Positions 1 through 7,414 of a DNA stretch of 10,917 nt are shown in pieces. The translations under genes were made by a program, and so were the position numbers. Numbering within the stretch: position 1 is the stretch's first letter; each line of letters opens with the position of its first letter. Source of the stretch: CAZUHN01 sp964620535 (GTDB taxonomy: Bacteria; UBA8248). The DNA is taken from assembly GCA_964620535.1 (NCBI GenBank), contig CAZUHN010000044.1, positions 1 to 10,917 of the forward strand, given 5' to 3'. The notes below the pieces were generated by a model. That model worked only from the letters and a program-made list of their open reading frames with translations, made no database searches and was not told the DNA's origin.

Positions 1-282
1 GAGTCTCTGTTGTGGTGCAACGTCGCGGCCGCGCAAGGAAACGCCCGTGCCCAGTCCAACCTGGGGTTCATGTACGGCACGGGCCGGGGCGTGCCGCAGG
101 ACGACACGGAGGCGCACAAGTGGTTCAACCTCGCGGCTTCCCGAGGGGACAAAGGAGCCGTCAAGTACCGGGAAATTGTTTCTCGACGGATGATCCGGGA
201 GCAGATTGCCGAGGCGCAGCGGCTGGCGCGGGAGTGGAAGCCGAAGCCGTGGAGCGTCCTGAAAAAGACGCTTAACAGATAG
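1..282 (+). CDS. Sel1-like repeat protein, C-terminal fragment
   Basis: The reading frame is open from base 1 and closes at TAG 280-282, so the start lies outside the window. The first residues (LWCNVAAAQGN) match the end of one Sel1 repeat. They are followed by a full repeat, ARAQSNLGFMYGTGRGVPQD then DTEAHKWFNLAASRGD, with the family's G-x-G-VPQ and A-x-KWF-AA signature. A basic helical cap with EQIAEAQRLAREWKP closes the protein, a common end for bacterial Sel1 proteins, so the C-terminus looks intact. Sel1 repeats are TPR-like alpha-helical solenoids used for protein-protein contacts, often in the envelope or in signalling; the partner is unknown here. The downstream nuclease leader continues in the same frame directly after the stop. 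I am sure of the family and unsure of the role. Confidence 0.85.
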   Translation, partial: ESLLWCNVAAAQGNARAQSNLGFMYGTGRGVPQDDTEAHKWFNLAASRGDKGAVKYREIVSRRMIREQIAEAQRLAREWKPKPWSVLKKTLNR

Positions 283-357
283 ATATCTGGACAACTACCC
301 CTCGCCCTCGCGCTCGCCTGGGCGGCTCCGGCTTTCGGGCAATCAGTCCCCGCGCTG

Positions 358-972
<615 letters not shown>

Positions 973-1258
973 CACAGCCGCGGTCCCTCCCGCCGCGCCC
1001 ACCGGATTGTCCCCTTCTCCCATCCCGCGCCGCGGCTCCCTCCCCGCATGCCACACCCCTAGGCGCATGCCCGGCAATGCCGCCCGGACTCTCTGGAGCT
1101 GCACCGCCCCTTCCGGCGGGGGAAGCGGCCGGTTCCTTCGAACCCTTCTTGAACTATTGCGTATAAGTTTGCAGGATTCCTTGTTCGTAACGTTTCTATC
1201 GAGAAAACAGACGCCAGAGGATTCGGACCCATCAACCAAATATATTTCGCGCACGAGT

Positions 1259-1288
1259 TTGATATTTTTTGATTATTGCCGCAATAAA
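1259..1288 (+). promoter_or_regulatory. Possible sigma70-type promoter for the flavoprotein gene
   Basis: A TTGATA box (1259-1264, five of six to the -35 consensus) is followed after 18 bases by AATAAA (1283-1288, four of six to the -10). This lies in the AT-rich spacer and would give a leader of about 40 bases before the TTG start at 1335. It is seen by eye only, and AT-rich DNA yields chance matches. Confidence 0.35.
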
Positions 1289-1323
1289 CACTGGGAAAGC
1301 CCTCTCTCATTCGCGCCGGCGAA

Positions 1324-1328
1324 AAGGA
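1324..1328 (+). promoter_or_regulatory. Ribosome binding site deciding the TTG start
   Basis: AAGGA lies six bases before TTG 1335-1337. No ATG lies near the N-terminal dinucleotide-binding motif of the flavoprotein, so this site supports initiation at TTG. Confidence 0.6.
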
Positions 1329-1334
1329 TAGATC

Positions 1335-2555
1335 TTGCTTCCAGGCACAAAACCTTGGGACGTCATCATCGCCGGGGGGGGGATCCTCGGCCTCGCGGCG
1401 GGGGTGGACCTGCTCCGCCGGAAGCCCGCCCGCCGCGTCCTCATCCTCGAAAAGGAGGACGTCCCGGGCCGCCACCAATCCGGCCGCAACAGCGGGGTGA
1501 TCCACGCGGGGCTCTACTACCGCCCCGGCTCCCTGAAGGCGGAGACCTGCCTCGAGGGCGCGAGGGAAATGCTGGCCTTCGCGCGGATGCACGGCGTCCC
1601 ACACGCGATCTGCGGCAAGGTGGTGGTCGCCACTTCTCGCGAGGAGGTCCCCCACCTCGAGGAGCTCGCCCGCCGCGGCAGGGCGAACGGGATCGAGGGA
1701 ATCGAGGCGATCGATCCTGAACGTCTCGCCGAGATCGAGCCGAACGCCGCTGGAGTCCGCGCCCTCTGGGTGCCCGCGACGGGGATCATCGACTACCCGA
1801 AGGTGGTGGAAATCCTCGCCCGGATTTTTCGGGAAAAGGGAGGAGAGATTCGCACGGGAGCGGAGCTAACGGCCATCGCCCGGAAGGGAGGGGAGCTCAC
1901 CGCCGAGACCGGTGCCGGGGACTTCCAGGGCCAGTTCCTCATCAACTGCGCCGGTCTCCACGCCGACCGGGTGGCCTGCTTCGCGGGGGGGAAGACCGGG
2001 CTCCGCATCATCCCTTTCCGGGGGGAGTACTACGAACTCAGACCCGAGAGGCGCTCCCTCGTCCGGGGCCTCATCTACCCCGTGCCCGATCCTGCTTTTC
2101 CCTTCTTAGGGGTGCACTTCACCCGCCGGATCGGCGGGGCGGTCGAGGCGGGTCCGAACGCCGTCCTCGCCTTCCGGCGAGAGGGCTACCGCTTCGCCGA
2201 GGCCGACCCCCGCGACCTGTGGGATACCCTCTCCCACCCCGGGTTCTGGAGGATGGCGCGGCGGTACTGGAAGACCGGGCTGAGCGAGATGCGGCGCTCA
2301 CTCAGCAAAGGAGCCTTCACCGCCGCCCTCCAAAAGCTCCTGCCCGCGGTCCAGGAATCCGACCTCATCCCCGCCGGGGCCGGGGTGCGGGCCCAGGCGG
2401 TGGACCGGGCGGGAAACCTCTTGGACGACTTCGCCATCGTCCGCACCAAGGGGGCGGTCCACGTCTGCAACGCCCCCTCGCCCGGCGCGACGGCCTCCCT
2501 CGCCATCGGCCGCCGGGTCGCCGGCATGGCCGAGGAGGCGATGGCGGAATCTTGA
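1335..2555 (+). CDS. lhgO: L-2-hydroxyglutarate oxidase-like FAD-dependent oxidoreductase
   Basis: This 406-residue protein belongs to the DAO/glycine-oxidase superfamily and resembles LhgO (YgaF). LhgO oxidises L-2-hydroxyglutarate to 2-oxoglutarate and passes electrons to membrane quinones. The Rossmann FAD motif DVIIAGGGILGLAAG lies at residues 9-23, with the ribose-binding acid in LEKE about 20 residues later. Next comes the LhgO-typical GRHQSGRNSGVIHAGLYY then PGSLKA. The central part has PFRGEYY, IYPVPDPAFPFLGVH and a GPNAVLAFRREGY stretch. The C-terminal APSPGATASLAIG is the second FAD-contact motif. Length agrees with the family (about 400). It stands alone on the + strand, convergent with the PLP gene and divergent from tRNA-Pro. 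A related 2-hydroxy-acid or amine oxidase is possible, but the motif set strongly favours LhgO. Confidence 0.88.
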   Translation: MLPGTKPWDVIIAGGGILGLAAGVDLLRRKPARRVLILEKEDVPGRHQSGRNSGVIHAGLYYRPGSLKAETCLEGAREMLAFARMHGVPHAICGKVVVATSREEVPHLEELARRGRANGIEGIEAIDPERLAEIEPNAAGVRALWVPATGIIDYPKVVEILARIFREKGGEIRTGAELTAIARKGGELTAETGAGDFQGQFLINCAGLHADRVACFAGGKTGLRIIPFRGEYYELRPERRSLVRGLIYPVPDPAFPFLGVHFTRRIGGAVEAGPNAVLAFRREGYRFAEADPRDLWDTLSHPGFWRMARRYWKTGLSEMRRSLSKGAFTAALQKLLPAVQESDLIPAGAGVRAQAVDRAGNLLDDFAIVRTKGAVHVCNAPSPGATASLAIGRRVAGMAEEAMAES

Positions 2556-2638
2556 ATTTGCTCCTTGCGGGGCTGGAAAAATCGTGGCCGTGCGCGTGCC
2601 CCCCGGGTGGCGGAAAAAAGAGTAGGCGGCGAACCCCC

Positions 2639-3601
2639 TTACCCCGCGGCGAGTTCGGCCGCGAGCCCGTTCGTGAGGTTTCCCCCGCTCACCACGGCCA
2701 CCGTCTTCCCGGACCCCTTCACCTTCCCGCCCAGGCAGGCCGCCACCGGGACCGCCCCCGCGGGTTCGGCCAGCACCTTGGTCCGGTGGAGGAGGAGCCG
2801 GAAGGCGCCGGCGATCTCCTCCTCGGTGACGAGCACCACGTCGTCCACCCGCGCCTGGACGTGGGGGAAGGAGATGTCCGAGGGCCGGGTCGAGGAGAGG
2901 GCGTCCGCCATGCTGTTCCATTCCTTCACCGTGACCGCCTCGCCCGCGGCGAGGGAGGCGTGAAGGGCGCAGGCCCCCACAGGCTGGGCCCCGACCACGC
3001 GCACGTGGGGCTTGGTGAGTTTGATCGCGTTCGCGATCCCGGCGAGCAATCCCCCCGCCGCGCAGGGAGCGACGATGGTCCCGGCCTCCGGCATCTGCTC
3101 CAGAATCTCGGTCCCCACCCCCGAGTGCCCCACGATGGCCCTTCGGTCCTCCTCGGCGTCGAAGGCGATCATCCCGCGTTCGGTCGCCACCTCCTCCACC
3201 TTGGGCTGGCGGGCAAGGTAGTCGTTCGCGCAGAAGACCACCTCGGTCCCGTACCGGCGTACGGCCTCCACCTTGAAGGGGCTGGCCCGCTCGAGCATGA
3301 CCACCACCACCTTGGCCCCCATGGCCTTCCCCGCGTAGGCGAAGGCCTGGGCGAAGTTCCCCGAGGAGCCGAGGACGATTCCCCGCGCGCGCTCCTCCGT
3401 GCTCAGGAGGGAGAGGACGTAGAACGCCGAGCGCGCCTTGAAGGCGCCGGTCACCTGGAGGTTTTCGAGCTTGAGGAAGAGACTCTCCGCCCCCACCTCC
3501 CCGGCCTCCCGGGCGAGGGGGACGATCGGGGTCCGGCGCACCTCGGGGCCGCGCCGCGCCCAGGCATCTTCCACCTCAGCGAGGGTGATGAGATCCTGCA
3601 T
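2639..3601 (-). CDS. Fold-type II PLP enzyme, serine/threonine dehydratase-like (paralog A)
   Basis: A 320-residue PLP-dependent lyase-type protein of the serine/threonine dehydratase / serine racemase family, with no C-terminal ACT domain. The Schiff-base lysine is Lys55 in LQVTGAFKARSA. SSGNFAQ (79-85) is the substrate-carboxylate loop, with Phe where dehydratases usually have His. PCAAGGL (179-185) replaces the usual tetraglycine phosphate loop, and SGGN near the C-terminus is the cofactor-nitrogen contact. The ATG at 3601 is chosen because GGAGGA lies eight bases upstream and it gives exactly the length of paralog B; the in-frame ATG at 3634 lacks such a site. Family activity would be deamination of a small hydroxy-amino acid to a 2-oxo acid, but the altered loops leave substrate open. 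It is the last gene of the - strand train, 76 bases after a small membrane protein gene. Confidence 0.86.
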   Translation of the reverse strand: MQDLITLAEVEDAWARRGPEVRRTPIVPLAREAGEVGAESLFLKLENLQVTGAFKARSAFYVLSLLSTEERARGIVLGSSGNFAQAFAYAGKAMGAKVVVVMLERASPFKVEAVRRYGTEVVFCANDYLARQPKVEEVATERGMIAFDAEEDRRAIVGHSGVGTEILEQMPEAGTIVAPCAAGGLLAGIANAIKLTKPHVRVVGAQPVGACALHASLAAGEAVTVKEWNSMADALSSTRPSDISFPHVQARVDDVVLVTEEEIAGAFRLLLHRTKVLAEPAGAVPVAACLGGKVKGSGKTVAVVSGGNLTNGLAAELAAG

Positions 3602-3609
3602 GGCACAAG

Positions 3610-3615
3610 TCCTCC
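3610..3615 (-). promoter_or_regulatory. Ribosome binding site fixing the start of PLP paralog A
   Basis: GGAGGA on the - strand lies eight bases before ATG 3601-3599. It rules in favour of the shorter protein over an upstream in-frame ATG at 3634. Confidence 0.7.
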
Positions 3616-3677
3616 GGAAAAAGTTCGGGCCCATGACCCTGCGAAAGAAATCCGGCCGTCGCCCTCGCGGGCCCCAA

Positions 3678-3911
3678 TTAAGCGGCCAAACCGCCTGGTT
3701 GCGCCTCGCGGTATTTGCGCCAGATGATGATCAGGACGGCACCCATGACGATAAGGGGCGGCGCCGGGATCAGGGCAATGAATCCGAAGGTCAAAAGAAT
3801 CGGATTCGCGCCGTAGCGCAACATCTCGACCACCGCCTTCGCCACTAGGATGTAATAGAGGACCAGCGACAAAAAAATGAAAGCACCATACGCAATCCAC
3901 CATATGCCCAT
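3678..3911 (-). CDS. Small two-helix membrane protein, unknown function
   Basis: I do not recognise this 77-residue protein. It begins MGIWWIAYGAF and has a first hydrophobic span at about residues 4-24. A short polar linker with AVVEMLRYGANP follows. A second span at about 38-64 contains two prolines (IPAPP), and the tail is basic (WRKYREAQPGG). ATG 3911 is preferred because GGAGGA lies eight bases upstream; an in-frame ATG at 3980 would add 23 polar, composition-biased residues and lacks such a site. Sitting between two PLP paralogs on the same strand, it may be co-transcribed and could support transport or membrane anchoring, but nothing in its sequence shows this. The hydrophobic pattern and ribosome site make it a likely real gene. 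Confidence 0.65.
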   Translation of the reverse strand: MGIWWIAYGAFIFLSLVLYYILVAKAVVEMLRYGANPILLTFGFIALIPAPPLIVMGAVLIIIWRKYREAQPGGLAA

Positions 3912-3919
3912 CGACCCCG

Positions 3920-3925
3920 TCCTCC
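3920..3925 (-). promoter_or_regulatory. Ribosome binding site of the small membrane protein
   Basis: GGAGGA on the - strand lies eight bases before ATG 3911-3909. Its sequence and spacing match those before PLP paralog A. Confidence 0.6.
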
Positions 3926-3959
3926 GTCCGTTCGGCGCGGGGCGCGCGGCCCTGCACAG

Positions 3960-3989
3960 ATCAAAGGCAGAAAAACCCATTCACGGCAA
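3960..3989 (-). promoter_or_regulatory. Weak candidate promoter before the small membrane protein
   Basis: On the - strand TTGCCG (3989-3984), an 18-base spacer and TTTGAT (3965-3960) match the sigma70 boxes at four of six positions each. It sits in the 138-base gap after paralog B and would give a short leader to ATG 3911. A GC hairpin (CCCGC-loop-GCGGG) precedes it at about 4030-4043, without a T-tract. By-eye evidence only. Confidence 0.2.
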
Positions 3990-4049
3990 AATACGCGGAT
4001 CCATCGGATAAAGCGGATTGCCCGCGGCGGCGGGAAAACCCCCGAGCGA

Positions 4050-5012
4050 CTAGCCCGCCGCCAGCTGCGCCGCAAGATCCGCCGTCATGTTCCCCCCGCT
4101 CACGAGAGCGACGATCTTTCCCGCCCCCCGCACCTTCCCGCTGAGACAGGCCGCCGCCGCCACCGCCCCGCCGGGCTCGGCCAGCACCTTGGCTCGGTGG
4201 AGAAGGAGCCGGAAGGCGCCGGTGATCTCCTCCTCGGTGACGAGCACCACCTCGTCCACCCGCTCGCACGCGTGGTCGAAGAGAAACTGCGAGACCTGGG
4301 TGGCCGAGAGGGCGTCCGCCATGGTCTCCCATTTCTCGATCGGGGTGGGTGCCCCCGCTCGGAGGGAGCGGTGCATGGCCGCCGCGCCGGCGGGCTGGGC
4401 CCCGATAACGCGGACCTCCGGCGCCTTGAGCTTGATCGCGCTCGCTACCCCGGCGATGAGCCCACCCGAGCTGATGGGGACGACGACGGTCTCGACGCCG
4501 GAGAGATCCTCGATGATCTCGAGGCCGATGCTCGAATGGCCAATCGGGACCCGGCGGTCGGTCTGAATGTTGATGGAGATCATCCCCCGCGCCCGCGCCG
4601 TCTCCTCCACCATGGGCTGGCGCTTGGCGTAGTCGTTTCCGCTGAAGACCACATCCGCCCCGTAGGCGCGGGTGGCCTCCACCTTGTAGGGGATCGTCAT
4701 CTCGGGCATCACCACCGCCACCCGCACCCCCATCATCCTTCCGGCGATGGCGAAGCCCTGGGCGAAGTTGCCCGAGGAGGGTATCGCCACCCCCATGCGC
4801 CGCTCCTCAGCGCTGAAGGTCCCCAGAATGTGAAAAGCGGCTCGGGGCTTATAGGCACCGGTGATCTGGAAGTTCTCCAACTTGAGGAAGAGGCCTTCCG
4901 TCCCCACCTCCTCGGGCCCCCGCGCGAGAGGGAGAGTCGGGGTGCGGCGGATCGCGGGGGGAAGGCCCGCCCGCGCCGCCTCGATCTCTTCCAGGGTGAT
5001 GAGGCCGCTCAC
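4050..5012 (-). CDS. Fold-type II PLP enzyme, serine/threonine dehydratase-like (paralog B)
   Basis: This is a 320-residue paralog of the 2639-3601 gene, collinear with it and identical in length. Lys55 in FQITGAYKPRAA should bind PLP. SSGNFAQG starts at residue 79, again with Phe in place of the usual His. The phosphate loop reads PISSGGL rather than P-GGGGL, and SGGN closes the fold. It has no ACT domain, so no classical isoleucine-type feedback control. The start is GTG 5012-5010 with AGGGAG seven bases upstream; the overlapping ATG is out of frame. It begins 30 bases after the broken deacetylase gene and is followed by a 138-base gap and the small membrane protein. The family predicts amino-acid ammonia-lyase or racemase chemistry; the non-standard loops suggest a specialised substrate. 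The role is inferred only from family. Confidence 0.87.
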   Translation of the reverse strand: MSGLITLEEIEAARAGLPPAIRRTPTLPLARGPEEVGTEGLFLKLENFQITGAYKPRAAFHILGTFSAEERRMGVAIPSSGNFAQGFAIAGRMMGVRVAVVMPEMTIPYKVEATRAYGADVVFSGNDYAKRQPMVEETARARGMISINIQTDRRVPIGHSSIGLEIIEDLSGVETVVVPISSGGLIAGVASAIKLKAPEVRVIGAQPAGAAAMHRSLRAGAPTPIEKWETMADALSATQVSQFLFDHACERVDEVVLVTEEEITGAFRLLLHRAKVLAEPGGAVAAAACLSGKVRGAGKIVALVSGGNMTADLAAQLAAG

Positions 5013-5042
5013 ATCAAATCTCCCTTCATCAAGAAGCCCGTC

Positions 5043-5750
5043 TCACGCCTCACCGCGCTCTTTCTCGAAGAGCGCGTAGAAGCGGTGCATGAGGCGGTCC
5101 ACCCTGAAGCCCCAGATGATCCGCCGAACGCGTGTGTCCTTGAAAAAAAGATAAAAGTCCGACGCCTTGGTTATTAGAATGTTCGGGTCCCCGTCGTCCA
5201 CCTGAATTCGGCCGATGCGGTAGGGGTCGGACCGCCACCTGAAGGTGGGGCACTGGGTCAGCACCACTTCGAAGCCCTCCTCGATGAACCAGCGGCGAAG
5301 CGCTCCCTCCGGGTATCCCTCCATGTAGGCATAATACCGCACGGGCCGGCCCAGCCCGTCCTCGAGCGCCGCGCGGCCGGGGGGAAATCTTCGAGGATGC
5401 CCCCTCGCCGGCCGAAGGAGCCGACCGTCATCCCCGCCGCCGCCAGCTCGCGGATCTGCCCCCAGTCCATGCAGGGAAAAGGAGCGCCGAAGACGGCGTG
5501 CTCCTTTACGATGAGGTCGACCGGGACGAAGAACGCCGCCGAATACCCCCGCTCGGCCAAAAGAGGCAGGACCATTTTCACCCCATAGGTGACTTGCGCG
5601 AGCTATTACCTTGAAATTTATAAAAATATCTACATTAGGGCAAGAGAAATTCCCCCGTTGAAAATCACTCGACAGTAGCCCTGCCGCTCGGGGGGGATAG
5701 TCCCCGATCTTATGGTAGATGAGGATCGGGCGCTCGCGGCGCCTGGCCAT
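5043..5750 (-). pseudogene. Degenerate polysaccharide deacetylase (NodB-fold) gene
   Basis: The start is intact: ATG 5750 with GGGAG five bases upstream, then RRRERPILIYHKIGDYP, a classic deacetylase N-terminus. After about residue 20 the frame enters an AT-rich stretch (about 5600-5680) encoding nothing family-like. The expected core continues in a different frame, open from 5602 to 5258, with MVLPLLAERGYSAAFFVPVD and DWGQIRELAAAGMTVGSFG. Near 5385-5400 homology returns to the first frame with EDGLGRPVRYYAY and a typical C-terminal domain to TGA 5043. The metal-binding DDG motif is missing: the core reads VTYGVKMV where VTFDDGY is expected. The later HxxxH is also absent (GSFGRRGG). At least two frame changes plus lost catalytic residues argue for a pseudogene; sequencing error alone would not explain the AT-rich patch. 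The intact enzyme would deacetylate cell-surface polysaccharide. Confidence 0.75.
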
Positions 5751-5811
5751 TCCGTCTCCCGCGGCGGCGCCCCCGGGTCGGTTTCCGGCGCATATCGCCG
5801 CCCTCCCTTTC

Positions 5812-6477
5812 CTACACCTTGGGCCTGTAGGCGCTCTCGGGCGGATCGGGCCGGGTCCAGGGCCCCGTCAACTTCCCGCCCCGGTAGGCCGCCCGGTAGG
5901 GGCCCTTGGGGGTGAGGACGACGACGGGCTTTTTCCGCCGGCTCATCTTGTTGCGGTAGATCCGACTCTGCTCCATGTACAGATCGCGCTCGCTCGGCAG
6001 CTTTTCAAAGAGACGGGTGAAGAAGCGCAGGAACGAGCAGACAAAGGGCTTCGCCACGACGCTGTGACGGTCCACCATGTAGCACTTGTCTTCCATGACG
6101 CGGTTGTAGACGAGCCCGAGCAGGTTCCCCTCGGTTTCGAAGTAGGGCTCGTAGGGGAAGGTGCGGCAGGAGACGGAGCGGTTGTTCCGCTCGCAGTGCT
6201 TCACCCCCCGGCACTCGATGAAGGTGTTCTCGTCCGTGTCGACCTCGTCGATCATCTCGAACTCAGACTCGACGCGCGGCCGAAACTCGTGCCAGAGGTG
6301 GGTGCGCGGCTCGAGGTACTCCCACTCCTGCCGGTAGGCGATGGGGACGACCCACCCCGAGTCGCAGCAAAAGGGCTCGCCGTCGTTGAAGGGGGCGCAC
6401 TTCTTTCCGCAGTCGAACGTGGCGGGCGCGCTGTGGAAGTTCTTGTAAAGCTCTTCGAAATCCTTAGGTTTCAGCAC
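5812..6477 (-). CDS. YkgJ-like cysteine-cluster protein
   Basis: A 221-residue soluble protein with a conserved-type cysteine array. Cys23, Cys27 and the pair Cys37-Cys38 lie near the N-terminus (DCGKKCAP, PFCCDSG). Cys89, Cys95 and Cys104 follow in ECRGVKHCER and SCRTFPYEPYF. The C-x3-C...CC...CR-FP pattern resembles the YkgJ/UPF0153 family of proposed zinc- or iron-binding proteins, though this one is longer and has wide spacings. Two later cysteines (DKCYMVD, FVCSFL) could also be ligands. The tail is basic (SRRKKP) and Pro/Gly/Tyr-rich. The start is GTG 6477, overlapping the end of the transporter gene by 14 bases, which suggests translational coupling. The biochemical role of the family is not established; metal binding is inferred from cysteines only. 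Confidence 0.65.
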   Translation of the reverse strand: MLKPKDFEELYKNFHSAPATFDCGKKCAPFNDGEPFCCDSGWVVPIAYRQEWEYLEPRTHLWHEFRPRVESEFEMIDEVDTDENTFIECRGVKHCERNNRSVSCRTFPYEPYFETEGNLLGLVYNRVMEDKCYMVDRHSVVAKPFVCSFLRFFTRLFEKLPSERDLYMEQSRIYRNKMSRRKKPVVVLTPKGPYRAAYRGGKLTGPWTRPDPPESAYRPKV

Positions 6478-7414
6478 GGCTCGCCTCTATCGGTTCGGCG
6501 GAGGGCAAGGGGGCGGATCCCGCCGCGGACGGGAAGTAGGCCGGGAACCGCTCGGTGAGGAGTCCTCCTTCGCTGAGTACCACCCCGGCGAGAATGAGGA
6601 CCGCCCCCAGGAGAGCCCCCAGCGAGAGACGCTCCCCCAGAATGGCGTACCCGAAACCCAGGGCGAAGATGGGCTCGGTGAGAAACCAGAGCGAGGCCCG
6701 CGCGGGCTCTAGGCGCCGCTGCGCCCAGGTCTGCAAAAAGAAGCAGAGCGCGGTCGCGAGCAGACCGGTCACGAGAAGGGCGGCCGTCAACTCTCTGGTC
6801 CAGCGGACGACTCCCCCCCAGGCGAGACCCCCTGCAGCCGCGAGGGTGGCGGCCGTTGCGATCTGTACGGCGAACAGGCGGAACGCGGCGACCCGCCGAC
6901 CGAAGACGCCGAGGCAGATGATGTGAAGCGCGAACAAAAAGGCGCAGACCAGGGTGAGCAGATCCCCCCAGCCGGTGCTCTGAAAATCCGCCCCCGAGAG
7001 AATGTAGAGGCCGGCCGCGCCGACCGCCGCGCCAGCGGCGCTCGCCCACCCGGGCCGCCTCCCCCCCGCCCACAAGAGAAACGGCACCATCACGACGCAA
7101 AGGCCCGTGATGAACGCCGAGTTCGCCGCGCTCGTGAAGCGGAGGCCTTGAGTCTGAAAGAAAAACGCCCCGTAGAGCGCCGCCCCCGTCACCGCCCCCC
7201 TGTACCACTCCCCGGCGCTCACTCGCCTGAACGAGCGGGGCGAGAAGAGGAGGAGTGCCGCGAGGGCCACCGCGAAGCGGAGTGTGATGAAAGTGAGCGC
7301 GTCGGCGTCGCGGAGCGCCATCTTCACCAGGGCGAAGGTGGATCCCCACACGAAGCACGCCCCCACCAGGGCGGCGATGGGCAGCGCCCCACCCGCCCGG
7401 GCCGGATCCCTCAC
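6464..7414 (-). CDS. EamA/DMT-superfamily transporter
   Basis: A 316-residue inner-membrane protein of the drug/metabolite transporter superfamily, made of two EamA repeats. About ten hydrophobic helices are visible. Repeat one starts ALPIAALVGACFVWGSTFAL, with the family's WGSTF motif, and includes LRFAVALAALLLF and a QGLRFTSAANSAFITGL stretch. Repeat two carries the matching LEPARASLWFLTEPIFAL and GYAILGERLSLGALLGA, typical of EamA exporters. GTG 7414 is chosen over longer in-frame starts because it overlaps the TGA of the upstream FAD gene as GTGA, and because upstream residues in this frame have no transporter character. Members export amino acids, nucleosides or small metabolites. Coupling to a hydroxy-acid oxidase and closeness to dehydratase-like genes suggests a related small metabolite, but this is inference. 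Confidence 0.9.
   Translation of the reverse strand: MRDPARAGGALPIAALVGACFVWGSTFALVKMALRDADALTFITLRFAVALAALLLFSPRSFRRVSAGEWYRGAVTGAALYGAFFFQTQGLRFTSAANSAFITGLCVVMVPFLLWAGGRRPGWASAAGAAVGAAGLYILSGADFQSTGWGDLLTLVCAFLFALHIICLGVFGRRVAAFRLFAVQIATAATLAAAGGLAWGGVVRWTRELTAALLVTGLLATALCFFLQTWAQRRLEPARASLWFLTEPIFALGFGYAILGERLSLGALLGAVLILAGVVLSEGGLLTERFPAYFPSAAGSAPLPSAEPIEASRAET

Larger units (their letters stand above)
973..1334. other. Non-coding spacer between tRNA-Pro and lhgO-like gene
   Basis: No convincing gene is seen here. Frames crossing it on either strand show no recognisable domain and change composition with the DNA. The left part (about 973-1140) is GC-rich and should hold the tRNA-Pro promoter on the - strand; I cannot pin it down. 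The right part (about 1141-1320) is clearly AT-richer than the rest of the window and contains the likely promoter and Shine-Dalgarno site of the downstream flavoprotein. Confidence 0.6.

Noticed and set aside
1046..1070. Two GCATGC palindromes in the spacer as a possible operator
   Set aside because: Six-base palindromes of this sort are expected by chance in GC-rich DNA and they do not extend into a longer inverted repeat.
2556..2638. Possible bidirectional terminator between the convergent lhgO-like and PLP genes
   Set aside because: Short A runs are present, but I could not find a convincing stem next to them.
2219..3727. 502-codon + strand frame antisense to PLP paralog A
   Set aside because: His/Gly/Arg/Pro-rich antisense shadow; the - strand codes for a protein with all fold-type II PLP motifs.
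4197..5177. 326-codon + strand frame antisense to PLP paralog B
   Set aside because: Same type of antisense shadow, without motifs; it also runs into the broken deacetylase gene.
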